64,000 bases of DNA from Agrypnia vestita (GCA_016648135.1 JADDOH010024929.1:1-64000), one strand, 5' to 3'; shown: positions 11,386 through 47,969, counted from the stretch's first letter. Program-made: numbers and translations. Notes: generated by a model not told the origin, from the sequence alone.

Positions 11386-11573
11386 TAAAATAAAACACAA
11401 ATTACTTTGTTTTCACCACTATATTAGATTAAAAAATCTACATGTTTCGAGAACAATGTTCTCTTCATCAGGATTATTGTGTAATCCTGATGAAGAGAAC
11501 ATTGTTCTCGAAACATGTAGATTTTTTAATCTAATATAGTGGTGAAAACAAAGTAATTTGTGTTTTATTTTAA
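11386..11573. mobile_element. Near-perfect palindrome with two head-to-head hammerhead-like cores
   Basis: Arms of about 91 bases meet at a 5-base centre near 11477-11481 and are almost identical in inverted orientation. Each carries CTGATGA, A, GAGAAC-ATT-GTTCTC, GAAACATG (plus strand 11487-11514, minus strand 11471-11444). The outer part reads GTGGTGAAAACAAAGTAATT, a string shared with the elements at 8725-9003 and 51960-52000. It looks like two terminal repeats of a Penelope-like element joined tip to tip. Confidence 0.7.
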
Positions 11574-13393
11574 GATATTTTTAATTGTGAGATGTCAAAT
11601 GTTACACATCATATGCGACTAGTGTAAGGCTCGCTCGTTTTTTTTTCACCTGGAGAGGAATGTGCTGTAATATTTGTCTAACCTTCACACACTTGGTTGA
11701 GATGTCTGCATACCTGGGAGTTGTGCAGGTAAGTTATGTGTCGTTAAGGTCACGCCTCCGTTTAAACGACTTTGCATGGCGTTATGTCACACGGGCGTGC
11801 GCGGTGTTAGCCATTCGGTAACCTCGTTCTACCGTGTCCCGGGTTACTACCTAGGATGCATTTGTTTTTGACACCATTTGACATCAAGTATGTCTTGATC
11901 ATTGCCGATAGGATATTTGACATTTTCATATTTCCATTCTATTTTTCCTTTACAAGTTATTTTATAGCCATGGATAATCATATACGTCATGATAAAATAG
12001 ACAGAGCCCTTGGCCAAATACAAGGAAACAGTATATGTGTCGGTTAGGTTGTATGTCACCTCGTAAGTTTATTACCCTGTTTATTATAATCTATTTTTGT
12101 TCTGTGATTACCTGCAGCGGTCGTATGAACCACCGCGGAACCGCACGGCCGCAGAAACAAACCATTCATTAAAAAAAATTACATGAAATAAAACAAAACG
12201 AGAGTCGTATAAGTCAAAAATAAAACACAAACGAAATCATAAGTAAAACAAAACCAAAAAAAACAGAATTAAATACAGTGTTAAAACATAATAAATGAAA
12301 GCAACACTAATAAGAAAATTAAAGAAAAGTCCTACGGTGGCGGCAGTGGATGACTTGAAGTCAGACAATGTAAACCGCCCCTCAAGGGGATAATGGGGGA
12401 CAAACAAAAAGAAAAACACGATGACTTCCGGCAACGAAGTCAGAACCGACAGAAAAACAAATACTCAGTGCATGAGCAGCACTCAAAAGAGGGAAAATAA
12501 TTCCCTTCTGCCCGTAAACAATATAAATGTTTACGGGTAGCAAAAAAACAATAGATATATAAAAATTGAGATATAGGATTGAGTAGGACCGATAAGGAAG
12601 CTTTTGCTCTCAGAACGGTCCTGGGTAAGTGGTTGGTACCATTCACTGCTCTGTGACTACCCTTAATAAAGCTAGTAAGCTGCTCAAGGGTTAAACGAAA
12701 GATGTTGAAATTTGCGAAATTACATTAACTTTACGGCTTTTTGATATTTAGGGTGAACTAAATGGAACCCGAAGTATTAAATAGAAGGTAAGTATATTTA
12801 GCTCTTATTTCTAAAGAAAAACTCCCGATGCTTTACGCAATGTCTTCATAAATCTTGAAAGTTTTTGGCAACCAAAAACATGTATTTATTGTATGTATTG
12901 TTTTTTAATTTACTATTAGGACCAGTTGTTTGATCTGTAGTGATAGTAGACGTTGAAGACACAAAATAGTTATTTGCATTTTCCATCAATCTAACATAAA
13001 TGGTTTATTTTTAACTTTTATTACCGATCAAACCACTGTCTCTTTGGCCAACAATACGTATATTTAAATATACTCTAGCGTGACATTTTCGCACCGGTTT
13101 ATTGTGTATGTAATTGATTTTCTCGATCTATTGAGTAAAGGAATTTCAATTGTATTCGAAACTCCGGCTTCAATTACTCAATGTTTTTTTTCCGTGTCGC
13201 GACGCGTTTCGACCGCGGCCGAGCGACTTTCTCCGCTGCCGGCCGAGCGGGCGGATGAAATGAACGTGACTTTGAACTTGTCAGGGTTATTGCGTAAGCT
13301 TGGCATAGTTGTTACTATTAGCGAAGGGAAAACTACATTTCAAATGAAGACTACAGCACATACACGTTCACCGGTTTGAAGACTACAAAGTTT
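11574..13393. other. No gene recognised
   Basis: Intergenic or 5' intron. Several GC-rich islets (11730-11850, 12100-12150, 13195-13265) look like old mobile-element pieces but show no defining structure. Confidence 0.3.
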
Positions 13394-13555
13394 ACACTAC
13401 ATTTGTAGTAAAAACTACATGAAGTGAACTTATTGTAGTACTAATGAAGTGAATTAATTGCAGTACTAATGAAGTGAACTAATTGTAGTATTAATGAAGT
13501 GAACTACTGCAGTACTACAGAATTGTAGTCCTAATGAAGTGAACTAGATGAACTG
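13394..13555. repeat. 25-bp minisatellite
   Basis: The unit TAGTACTAATGAAGTGAACT plus five bases recurs every 25 bases (13418, 13443, 13468, 13493) with more diverged copies on both sides. Related GTAGTAC/GAAGTG words reappear at 14230-14330, on the far side of the element at 13600-14035. Confidence 0.8.
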
Positions 13556-13599
13556 AACTGTAATGACCTGCCAGAAGTACTTCTTGAAAAGTGTACTTT

Positions 13600-14035
13600 T
13601 GCTTGCCCAACGTAAATTGGCGTGCGGCGACTTTGGAACTAAAACCCGTCCCGCCCGCACCCGGCGGTAATCCCTCGCCCTGTCATTCAGTTCAATTTCG
13701 TATTTGCTCGGGAGCTGTGCCATCTTGATTACCAATATACACTGAATTATTATGTCTAAAACATCCTAAACAATCCGGGATGGTGCAAGAACAATTTAAG
13801 TAATAAAGTTTTGCGAAGCTGAAAAAGCAAATAATGGACCGATATTACCGTTTGACAGATAGAACGGCCGCCATCACTGTTTCGTTTCTTTGGTGTTGCC
13901 CGACCAAATTTTTATTAAAGGCTCTGACACCGGTCACCGGACATTATGTATTGTGTAATAAATTTACACCCTGGCAACTTCTGTTACGCGACAGGGACGC
14001 CCTCCCTCGCACGCCAATTTATACTGGTACGTCTA
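13600..14035 (-). mobile_element. Unclassified ~430-bp interspersed element, copy 1
   Basis: Inverted relative to a copy at 34785-35190. Ends share AAATTGGCGYGCG in inverted orientation. It contains a GC-rich patch (CGGGTGCGGGCGGG.. on the minus strand). It could be a non-autonomous DNA transposon. No transposase. Confidence 0.6.
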
Positions 14036-15720
14036 TACTAGATAATTTTCAAAACCATGAGCGGGAGGGGGTTGTTTCAGTTTCCAGAGAATTTTTCGTT
14101 CGGTCCCAAAATTTTTCAAACCATAGCGGGGGTTGTTTCGATTTCCAAAAATTTCATAATTTATCTACATCGACTTCCCAAAACTTTCACATAAAAAATG
14201 TACTATTTGAATTATGTACTTTCAATAGCTTCGAAGTGGTGTAGCTTGTAGTGTGCACTACACTTCGAAAGGTGTGAAGTGTACACTTCAATGTACTGTA
14301 GTACCACATTGTAGTAGTTAGTACAGAGCGGACCCATCACTAGTTACTATGCACTTTAAGGAACGGATTTATGACGTAGGGGCCTGTCCCGTGGATGCAC
14401 TGTTCCGGCGATAAGGCGAACTCACGCGCCAATGAGAACCAGTTTACGCCGATTAATCGGGGTTGTCTATATTTGAATCGGTCGATTCAAAAACCGCGTA
14501 AGTCACGCAAATAGAATTTAACAAAACAACAATTCACAAAAAAAAAACTGTTTCATTCACAAATACACGAGTATTTGAATTTAAAAAAATTGAAATGTCG
14601 AAAAATCTTCATAGGTTAATAATATTTATAATAATGAAAAATGCCTGAAAAACTGTTATTGACTTATGTTTTCTTAGCAAGAAAAAGGGTTCGTGGTATT
14701 TAATTTAGACCAAACAATTATATTAGGTAATCACATGTTTTATTGATATTATTGAAAATTACAATTAAACATTAATTTATTAAAATGTCACATGTAAAGA
14801 TTTTTTATATTTTAATGTCTTCAAGGTACATAATCGTATTCTTTATCATTTTCACGTGGATTATCTTTAACATTGAAGTTGGCCAAATAAATATGTTCTG
14901 ATGAAATGGCATATGCTCTTCTAGAATGCTATCCTGAACTAGTTTTAAATCATCAAATTTTTTACTATTAATTGGCACTATCAAAACATGAGCTTTGGTT
15001 GGTGGAAGTGATACAGAAGTTGTTTTTTCATTATTATTATATTTTTTATCTGAATCCTGATGAAAACTCATATACGTCGAAGTCAACGACACCTTTTCCG
15101 TACAATTCAGTTGACAAATATATTTTTGTTGTATAAATTTTTTAAGTCCAAAACATCTTCAGTGTTTAGCTCTTTGACTGTTGAGCTGCAGTTTAAACTG
15201 TCAAACTCAGACAAAGCTAGTACTGCCATCTAGTTGTGCATGCACAAACCACTTAGGTCAGACTGACTTATGTTGTTTATGCAATGAACGCCTATTACGC
15301 AGTATTATTTGGAGAGAAAGGGATGTATTTATTTGCCTAGTTTTTACCCAGAATACGCATCTATCTTTAAGCAAGCGGATACCTCCAATACGGTAGGAAT
15401 CCTAGAGGCCTACATTTTTTTCTTTTATACTATCTCTCTATCTATTTCCGGCCACTTGTTGTAAGCGTGTTAATATTTGCCTCTGATAATTTAGGCCCGG
15501 GTTCCTCTAACTTCTTTTAGGAGGCTTTTTTATAAACATTTTCTGTAACCAGATGATCATGTTGAAAAGACCTATTGTTTAAAGGAAACAAACAAATCTC
15601 TCTCCTGAACAATTAACTTTTTTGCACTTCTAGCATTAAGCCCCAGAGATTAGTAAAATTACCAGGTTTTTTATTTAAATGAGAAATACTTATAAATTTT
15701 TTGTTTTATTTTCATAGCAG
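14036..15720. other. No gene recognised
   Basis: 5' flank or intron of the protease gene. The frames at 13834-14244 and 14805-15092 have no recognisable content. No signal-peptide exon found. Confidence 0.3.
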
Positions 15721-39502
<23,782 letters not shown>

Positions 39503-40059
39503 GACAATTGGTTATGAGCGTTAAAGATGGATAATCGTGCAAAATAACAATTTTGTTGGAAAGTGAATTGTGTAGAAAACTAATTACACCTTGGATATAT
39601 GTATGTATCGTACCATTAATATGGTAGTTCTTCCTGTATGTACATTCCTTGTAACCTACGAAAATACTAAATATCGTAATAGCGTTTAACATATACATGA
39701 TAACTATTATTAAACAATATGAGTTGAAAAGGCACTGTTTTATTCCGTTGTATATTTTATTTAATGTTTGCTTTCGAGAGTTTTGTTTTCGAGAGACAAC
39801 CTCTCATAATCAAAAATGAATTTCAACTAAAATTAAAACAGTTGCAGATAGGAATTGTGGTAATATAGTGCAGGGGGATGTGGGGTTAGAATGGATTGAA
39901 GTAGGGATGTAACCGATGGTGTTTGAATTATTATGTTTTTATTATTTTTTAAATTTCTAAATTCTGTAAAATGTCCCACCTTAGTCCTTCAGTACAACTA
40001 TGTATCTAAGAGTGTTTAATTATTTTTATCAAAGCAATGACCCTCCATTTCGGCATGTT
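39503..40059. other. Protease 3' UTR and flank
   Basis: 3' untranslated region after TAA at 39502. ATTAAA near 39708 may be the poly(A) signal. Nothing else recognised. Confidence 0.4.
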
Positions 40060-40620
40060 CTGAATTTAAAAAAAAGTTTGTTTTCGGGTTCTTATGTTCA
40101 TCTAATCTTTTATTTTTCTTCCAATTAGTCCAATGTAAATTGCTTCACAATCTATGCAACTTTATTTGTACACACCGCTTTTTTCTTTTTCGGATATTTT
40201 TGATTTGTTATTCAATAAAGGTTTTTTAATATTATTTGTTGTATAGAATGCGGTTTTAAATTTTTGTCTTTTGTTATTAGCTTTGTGTGTTTTGTCGATG
40301 TTTTTTGGTATTTTGTGAAATATGTGCGTGTTTCTTTGTTTTTAATAATATTTTCGATGGTTTTTCTCTGTATTCATCGTTTTTTTTTTCATAATTTTGT
40401 AATAGAATTTATAAAAGTCTGTGAACCACTGAGAAAAATCCACTGAGTCAAACAATCCACCCCTCACATGTTGTGTGGGGTGGGATTGTATGAGGTATTG
40501 TATCTGTAAATGTATCCTGTCTGTAGGTATATGTGATAAATGAGTTTTTCTTGTTCGGTCATTTTATCAAAAAATTTAACGTTTTTCAAATTTTCATATT
40601 TTACTGTTTGTTGAGTGGTA
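40060..40620 (-). pseudogene. Penelope-like element with GIY-YIG endonuclease remnant
   Basis: The minus strand at about 40200-40095 reads EKSGVYK-stop-SCIDCEAIYIGLIGRKIK. This keeps the GVYK, C-x2-C, YIG and GR landmarks of the GIY-YIG endonuclease of Penelope-like retroelements, with one stop inside. Upstream on the minus strand (to about 40620) the sequence is AT-rich with only broken frames. No polymerase motif. Confidence 0.6.
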
Positions 40621-40844
40621 AATAATGTAAGAAGGTTACTAAGTTATTGTTTACTTTACTTATTAAGAGCATTGTGGGTTACTAAGTATTTGTACCTAAA
40701 TTATTGATAAAAATGTCGATAGAGGTTTACCAATCTGAAAAACACATTTTTGCATGTACGTTTCATTTTCGATATAAAAATATGTTTTATATGTATGTTC
40801 TGAGAACACAATTACTGGATTTTTTCCACAGAGGGATAATCATT

Positions 40845-41130
40845 AAATAAGATTAATTATACAAGTCTCACAGAGACGAAGCTACTCATATGGGAAGCGT
40901 GCATGTAATATTTGGAAGGATACAGATAACAGAACATATTATATGCATTTTTCAAAATTTTGATAATGTGTCGATGTTCGACAGTGTAATTGGTGCACGT
41001 TGCATTATGTAGTGATCGCTTAAGCCAGCCCATACAGACCATAAGCCCTGGGTCACCCTATAAAGGCTTCCATACACGTTTCCCTTATAAATAGAATTGT
41101 CTCTGTGACACTTCTACATTTTATAAGATC
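40845..41130. mobile_element. MITE, second copy of the 7889-8150 family
   Basis: Left arm CAAGTCTCACAGAGACGAAG and right arm ATTGTCTCTGTGACACTTCT are inverted. The core has diverged. Confidence 0.7.
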
Positions 41131-41790
41131 TTTGTTTGCAACTCTATCAACGCCTCTCACCTTTTTTCATTTCTTCGGTGTCTTCGCATCATCTTACTGG
41201 CAATGTTTATTGTTCAACAAAATTGTGTTGCCCAAATAAACCTCCCAACCTAGGTTAATATATTTACGACTATTATTTTAGACAATTTAGCGAGCGCGTT
41301 TATGGAGAGAGAAACTCTCAAATCTGATTTTGGACCGCCTGGATACGGAGACAGTATGGGCGCCCACATCGAAAACGACGAAAATCCTTTACTCTTCAGT
41401 TTGAAAATTTTTGTCATTAAGAACAGGCTTCATTTAGCGAGACTTTCACCTTTTTCAGCGACCTTCTTCAGACCAGTTTAAAGACAATTTCCAGGCAATA
41501 TCTTGGAAATAGCTTAGTTATTGTAATTATTTTTATTTACCGGAAAATTAACAAAATACGTCGTTACGTAATGCTCTCGGTTTGATGGAATTTTTCGGCT
41601 CTAGTCTTTTCGGCGAGGAACAGAGGCGCACCTGACACAGCACCAAGGACTCTTAACTGTGAAATAAGATATTATAATGAAATATTAATCATTAATGTTG
41701 CCGTTAATTTGTCGTGAAATATATCAATAAACAAAATGATGTAAAAGGATTGAATGGGTAATTTTAAAATGAAGTAAAAATATAATTAAG
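41131..41790. other. No gene recognised
   Basis: Intergenic spacer. 41290-41480 has long mixed frames without a known motif. Confidence 0.3.
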
Positions 41791-41945
41791 TCGTGCAGAG
41801 ACGAAGCTATTTATATAAGAAACGTGTATGAAGTCTTTTTTTACGATGGTCCAGGGCTTACAATCTGTATAAGCCTACTTAAATGATCACTCTACACAAT
41901 GCAACGTTCACCAATTCCATCGTAAAAACATCCACACATTATAAT
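41791..41945. mobile_element. MITE, third copy, right arm lost
   Basis: CAGAGACGAAGCTATTTATA and the core (GATCACTCTACACA, AATTCCATCGTAA) match 7889-8060. The closing arm is missing. Confidence 0.7.
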
Positions 41946-43662
41946 TTTTTTTAAAGTTTTAATACTCTACTTTAAAAAGAGATACAATGAAAAGACTACA
42001 GATGTCTCTAGCATATTATATTCGAAAATATGGAAGGTTTTCAGATTTGAAACATTATATAATTTAAAAAAAATTGATAAAGTGTGTCTGATATTGTACT
42101 TACATTAGCAGAGTAGGTACCACTGTAGGCATTGATTATGTTTTCATAATAAAAAAAATTGTATCTCCTACACACGACTCACTGCTTTTTTCGAGAATTA
42201 ATTTAATTAAATAAATTTACTACAAAGTTTGTATTTATGACAAAACACCTGCATCCATTAATGCGTACAATTCAATTGTTGGTGAGGTAGAATGAAATAA
42301 GAAATGATAAATTCACATTAAAGCTTGCAAAAGTATCGTTTCTTGCAAAAATATCTATTCTAAATGTCCTGTAGGACGAGGATCTTTTGAGCCCATAATT
42401 TGCGTGGGCCCCCGTTACGCCACTGATGAGGACATGAATATTTGAATAACAATGACTGTGAGACCAGCGTAACCACGCCATAAGCATATTGATTGGATCT
42501 TTAAAGGAAGCTTGCATATGTGTATGTGAATATATGTACATATGTGCCTATTCGAAGAAGACCACAAAATTGCTTGCGGTCATTGACTGCATCTTAAAAT
42601 CTTCTGGTTTTAAATACTGAAGGGAGACTTAAATACTTTTATCTAAAGATACATTATATTATTTAAACATGAAACGCTTTTCAAATATCATTAGAATCTC
42701 TCTTAAAATTAACTGCTAATGTCTACAAAATAACTAATTCCAGACATTTTTACAAGCAGGAATATTAGAACATTTTTAATTATTACATTATAAATTATCA
42801 ACTATGTTTTTGCAATTCCAAAAGACATTAAAAAAGATAAAAGACAATTATTTCAAAAATTAAAAATTCTGTTGCCCAAAAAACTGCCTTCAGGATTTCA
42901 TATCAGAACCTAGATATTGTTGATAGACTTCACTCCCAACTGAAAAATTCATTGACCTTTAAATTTTTTTAGATCTTTAAGTGTCAATGTTTTAAAAATA
43001 AAACACTTCCTGTAATTCAAATGACTCTTCTATACATACCTACTTAGTTTAATAATAAAGTAATAATACTAGGTAGAAAACGCATTCTGTTAAATCACCT
43101 GCCAATTTTTAGGACAATAAAGAGATTTTAATTAAATGTTTTTGTGAATAATTATAATATTATATTTATTTAACTATTTATGTAATAATTTAAATGTTGA
43201 TTGTTTAGTTTATATTTTTGATGACCGTGTGTTTAATAAATTATATTTTTTTATAAAAAACGTGCCATTTATTGAGAAACCTCTACCAATGTTTGATTTA
43301 TATAAAAATATAAATTGAGATATTCTTTTCTTTTTTCAAGTATAATTTAAAATATTTTTGAGAAATTGAAAATTAGTAAGAATCCTTCGAGTTAACTGGC
43401 CTTTCTAAGACAAGGAAAGAAAAGAGAAAAAAAAGTTTTTCTTCATATTCTACAGATTTCTACATTGATTAATATTATAAAATTATTCCATTGTATTGTA
43501 CATAATAATATTATTATCTTCTTTAAGGCTACATTAATTTCGGTGAACGCGCCAGGTACGCTGACAACACTGCATGAGTGATTATTGATATCAGGTTTGT
43601 AAATACATAACAACATGAATTAGCTTATGGACAGCCTTGCAATAAAATGCATAAATTTATAC
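41946..43662. other. No gene recognised
   Basis: AT-rich intergenic. 42780-42890 faintly resembles a LINE C-terminus (IPKDIKKDKRQLFQKLKILL on the plus strand) but is too decayed to call. Confidence 0.3.
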
Positions 43663-43878
43663 ATTATTAAAGAGTTTAAATTTACAATGTACAATTTGTT
43701 ACTTATTAAAGAATTTACGTTACCGGTTTCGACACGTCCGTGTCATTAACGAGCGTTATTTAAACTTAAAATTTAGTTTAAATAACGCTCGTTAATGACA
43801 CGGACTTGTCGAAACCGGTAGCGTAAATTCTTTAATAAGTAACAAATTTTACATTGTAAATTTAAACTCTTTAATAAT
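43663..43878. mobile_element. Long palindrome, about 105-base arms, degenerate hammerhead-like core
   Basis: ATTATTAAAGAGTTTAAATT.. to its complement, centred near 43770. Each arm has TTAATGACACGGAC.TGTCGAAACCGG, where a GACACG/CGTGTC stem leads into GAAAC but the CTGATGA core is TTAATGA. It resembles two joined Penelope-like termini. Confidence 0.7.
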
Positions 43879-45034
43879 ATCCGAAAGAAATTGTTACATT
43901 GTAAGTGCCCAAGAAATGCATAAATTTATTTATTTATTTTTGATTATTACTATGATTTTTTTTAAATTTTTCTTAAAAGTGAATAATTTTACATCCTGGA
44001 TTTGTATTTAGTACCCTAAGAAACATAAAATTTTGACCTCAGACAAGTAAAATATATAAACATGAACTGACGTCTGGTTTCAAGGCTATTGTAAAAATAC
44101 GTTTGGTTTGCTAAGAAATTTAATTACGCGAAAATAAATACTTTTACTGCATCAAAAACATGTCTTAAATATACGTATGCGAATTCGGCCTATTTTACCT
44201 GCGTTTATGGGTTTTTAAAGCTTATTTTTTGTTGTATCAAGTTTTTGAACGAATGAACGAGTTCTATTTGTCAAGTAACCTCATTTGCCGCGCAAACTGG
44301 ACAAAAATCATTCTAAATCATCTTCGAACCGCGCATTAATTGTGTTATTTGTTATTTTTAAATAAAAAAGTGTTAAATGAAGTATTTTTATATTCTTTGA
44401 TATATTTAGAACGAAAATATTGAAATACAATATCTTTAGTGTTATTGCTTCCACAGTTTTATTCGATAAACATTTGCGTACATTTCTGACAGTAAATTTG
44501 GTTACTTATTTTCATAATTAATTAATAAGTAATTATTGTACAAGTGATTATTGAAATATAAGTATGTATTGAAGTTTGTATATTGAGAAACCAGAAACTG
44601 CAACTTCTTAGAGATTATTTTTGATTTTTACATGAATATAACCATCACAAAAAGTGTCTAAAATACAGCAATCGTGCGCGAAATTGCGCGGCATACGACC
44701 GGTTAAGAAGGGGCTTACTAGGAGTTTCACCTCAGTACAATTTTATACTCTGGTATTGTGGCATTTTTTAATGGGAAAATTCTGATGTTGACTAGTGTTT
44801 TAGTGAGTGCACACAGTAGTATTATTTGAGGCACACGTGTAGCAGCTGCTTGCACGTGAAGTGCGGTGAAACACGAAGTCGTGCATAACAAGTGACTTCC
44901 AGGTGGAACGACACAAAGCCGGCAGGTAATCGTTTGAATACGGTACCAACGCACAACAGTTATATGAGGGGCATGTCAAAGGGGTGGTCGTTATTATAAT
45001 TATAATAAATATAATTAACCTTCTATAACAAAAC
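43879..45034. other. No gene recognised
   Basis: AT-rich intergenic. The frame at 44727-44954 has no recognisable content. Confidence 0.3.
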
Positions 45035-45395
45035 AAAAATAAAATTAAGAATGTTCTTAGGTTTTCACGGCCACTCAGAATCTTCAAGTTTGTGTTTACT
45101 GGGGTATTATGCTGTGTTGTTACGACCTTCGTAACGTTGGTGTTGTGGTTAAGTATCGGTTTGCAATACCGTGCCGAAGTCTTGATGTGTTGTATTGTGT
45201 TGTGTGTATGATTCATCTGTTGTCTGATCACTATCTCTGCGGAGTCTGCGACGAGAATGACTTTGAACACCAACATTCACAACAACACATCAGCCCTGAT
45301 GATGGACCCTGCAATGGAATCCGAAACGTCACCCCGAAGGGTCGTAACAACACGGCATATTACCCCAGTAAACACAAACTTGAAAAAAAATATAT
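45035..45395 (+). mobile_element. Inverted-repeat retroelement with hammerhead-like core
   Basis: Ends AAGTTTGTGTTTACTGGGGT and ACCCCAGTAAACACAAACTT are inverted. The core at 45296-45346 reads CTGATGA, T, GGA..TCC, GAAAC, then an ACG/CGT plus CCC/GGG hairpin and UA. A second copy lies at 47970-48300 with its middle inverted. Confidence 0.6.
45296..45346 (+). ncRNA. Hammerhead-like motif, best helix III
   Basis: CTGATGA at 45296-45302 and GAAAC at 45323-45327. A15.1, C and G pair with CGT at 45343-45345, putting A45346 at the expected cleavage position. Helix II is GGA/TCC around a long loop. Helix I is not evident. Confidence 0.45.
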
Positions 45396-45540
45396 TGGAT
45401 GTTTGAAGGTATTTAATATTAATTTGTTATATACCTTCATGCATGACTTTGAAGATTGCGGAATTTTTAATTCGCGAAGTAAATTTAATACAGCGAATTT
45501 TATACAGTTCTATGGAGCCCTCATTATACAGTTCACATGA

Positions 45541-46480
45541 GTAATACAGAGAAAGTCCAAAATAAGTTTCTTAGATTTATCAATTATAAGCTTAGCATAC
45601 CGAAAAGCTAGAACGCATTAAAAAATATGTGTTGTTACGATGCAAAAAATGATCAGAAAATAAGTTTTTCTAGTAAGTAAGTACCCTTTTTGAAACTAAA
45701 AAATATTTATTTATTTGGAATATCATATTGAGGATTGTAATACGGGCTTGCCAGGCAACTTTCCCCCGCTTTCTTCTTACCGGACAAAGCTAGGGAATGG
45801 TCTTTTGATTGTGGTCGACCTATAACATTATTCACAACATTCTTAGATCTTTTAGCTTTCTTGATAAACTAGAGACTAGAAGAATAGTGACGGACTTCAA
45901 CTACTAGAACGTATCGGCTTGCGTGTTCCGTCTCGCGTAACTAGACGTCACGCAGGTTTTGCCGTGGAAACTGCAGCTACCAACTAAGTCTTTAATTCCC
46001 CACTGCAAAGGCTTCCTAGAATAGCAAACAGATGCGAGCAACTTGACGTCTTTGCAAACAACTTTATAATATTCAAATATATTTTAAAAGGTGTATTGAA
46101 ACTAGTATTTGTCAAATTGGACCTAAATAATTGATTTGTATTTGTTTTGATTGTTGGTTGAGTGAGATATCTAACTGTTACGTAACATTATTATTATATT
46201 ATGGCTTAAACTACAATTATTACATTGTTTTTATTTTATTTTTTGAATTTTTATTATACTATGTTTTCCTTATACTTCTACTTTGTTATATACTAGCTTT
46301 TTACTTTATATTATATTTATCTTTCTATATTTGTATTTTAAGTATTTGATTTCCAATTTATGTCATTATTATTTTTACATTTTATTATTATTTTTCTTTA
46401 AACTACCCATTATATAAATGTACACTTTAACTATTTGTTTGTAAAATCCCTGTAGAACGCTAATAAATCAATTTAAAAAA
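45541..46480 (+). pseudogene. CR1/Jockey-like LINE C-terminal fragment
   Basis: The plus strand reads NTEKVQNKFLRFINYKLSIP near 45545-45605. After broken sequence it reads ERIGLRVPSRVTRRHAGFAV, ETAATN, FNSPLQRLPRIANRCEQLDV and FANNFIIFKYILKGVL up to about 46100. These are typical C-terminal elements of CR1/Jockey-type LINEs. Stops and shifts occur. The 3' end (CGCTAATAAATCAATTTAAA) at about 46458-46480 is followed at once by another repeat. Confidence 0.75.
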
Positions 46481-47045
46481 ATAACCCATAATAACCAAGT
46501 TTTTATTATACTCTCTTTCTTTGTAAAATATAACAACAATTAAAGACGAATTAAAACATATAACATAACACTCAACTTACAGTAATTTAATATATTTCTA
46601 AAATTTCAGATGTTTGAGCTTTGATAAGACACTTCATGCTTTGAAGATTAAATTCTAAAAACATTTGTCAGTCAATTTAGATTTTTGAAATTCGTAGTGA
46701 AGTACCTATTATCTATACCGACGGAGTAATTCAAATTTAGAAAATATTCTGCGACGTTATCGGGCCACCATTGCTGGTAATCAAACTTTTGTCATGATAC
46801 CAATTTGAAAAAACCATTAAAATTTCTAAAAATCCGAAATTATACTATAATTATTAAAAAATTTTAACGAAAATTTTATAGATCTTCTTGATCGTTGCCA
46901 TGAGTCTACTTGCAAAGTTTCAGCTCGTTTGGATCACGAGAAAAGGGTTTGAAATCGATCCAAAGTTTTTTCGACGGCAAGCCGGCAAGCAAGCAGACGC
47001 CACGAGTTAATATAAAGGGAGTAAAAAGTAAGGCATTTATCAGCT
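46481..47045. repeat. Second copy of the 6825-7385 repeat
   Basis: Runs from AACCCATAATAACCAAGTTT to GTTAATATAAAGGGAGTAAA and aligns end to end with 6825-7385 in direct orientation, about 90 percent alike by eye. It starts exactly where the LINE at 45541-46480 ends. Confidence 0.8.
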
Positions 47046-47969
47046 TCTTTTTTTCTTACCTTCATGCTTTTGGTTCTCATAGTACGCAACATTTAGCGAG
47101 GTCGTTACCCCTTCTTGTTTTTGCAAAAAGGTCTTTGATTTACACAAAGAGTGAGATGTGAGAGAGTGAATGGCATCTTTTAATGTGGCGAAGCTTCTCA
47201 ATGTCACAAAGATCGAATAATAAGAGCAACAGCACTAAACAGAGCAACAAAGCAATAAAAATAGTTGCCAAAACCAGTTATTATAATGCTACCAAAATGG
47301 TTAAATTGAATACGTCACGAATTATTATTATTAAATAAAATAACGCGCAATTGATATCCTCTCAAGTTTTCACGAAATAAATCAATACCTATATTAATAA
47401 AAATATAATAAAGTAATTAAACATTCTGCAAAGTTTTAACTATTTTATTTTGGTTGTAATAAAGCGTATGAGCGTTGTAAGTTACTTTTACTAATTGATA
47501 TAGTTCATCGTTTTACAGAAGATGAGTCAGAAATATTGAAAAAATAATGCATATTATGAAGCAACTAGCTCCTAATATTAGAACAGTGGATTATCTGATA
47601 TAAGGACATTATTGCTTTAACATTTTCGACGCATAATTAAGGCAGGAAGTAGAAGTAAAGTATTTTGGATTAGCACCGTAATACCCTGTATACATCAAAA
47701 TAAGATATAGAGTTCCAAAAATATATATTTTACGATTTCTTTGGCACAGTTTGGATTATCGGATACTGAGGTGAAATGTTGACAAAAATGTAATATTTAA
47801 ATTTACAAAATAATATAAATTGCTTCTTGATTTCGGACGCTACATTATATAATATAACGTATGTATTATATTTTATTTGTTTTCTGTGTGCTAGTTAAAT
47901 AAAATATGGTTTTCTTGATATCTTCTAGAAAATTAAGCCATCAAAGTTTTAATAAGAATTTGATATAAA
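47046..47969. other. No gene recognised
   Basis: AT-rich intergenic. 47625-47700 shares strings with 23760-23850. Confidence 0.3.

Noticed and set aside
13834..14244. 136-codon frame as the missing protease 5' exon
   Set aside because: It overlaps the interspersed element (13600-14035) and has no donor in the needed phase and no signal peptide.
14805..15092. 95-codon minus-strand frame
   Set aside because: AT-rich, no recognisable motif or splice sites; could be chance.
42360..42430. Hammerhead core at CACTGATGAGGAC
   Set aside because: CTGATGA is present but no paired stem leads to a GAAA in the right place.
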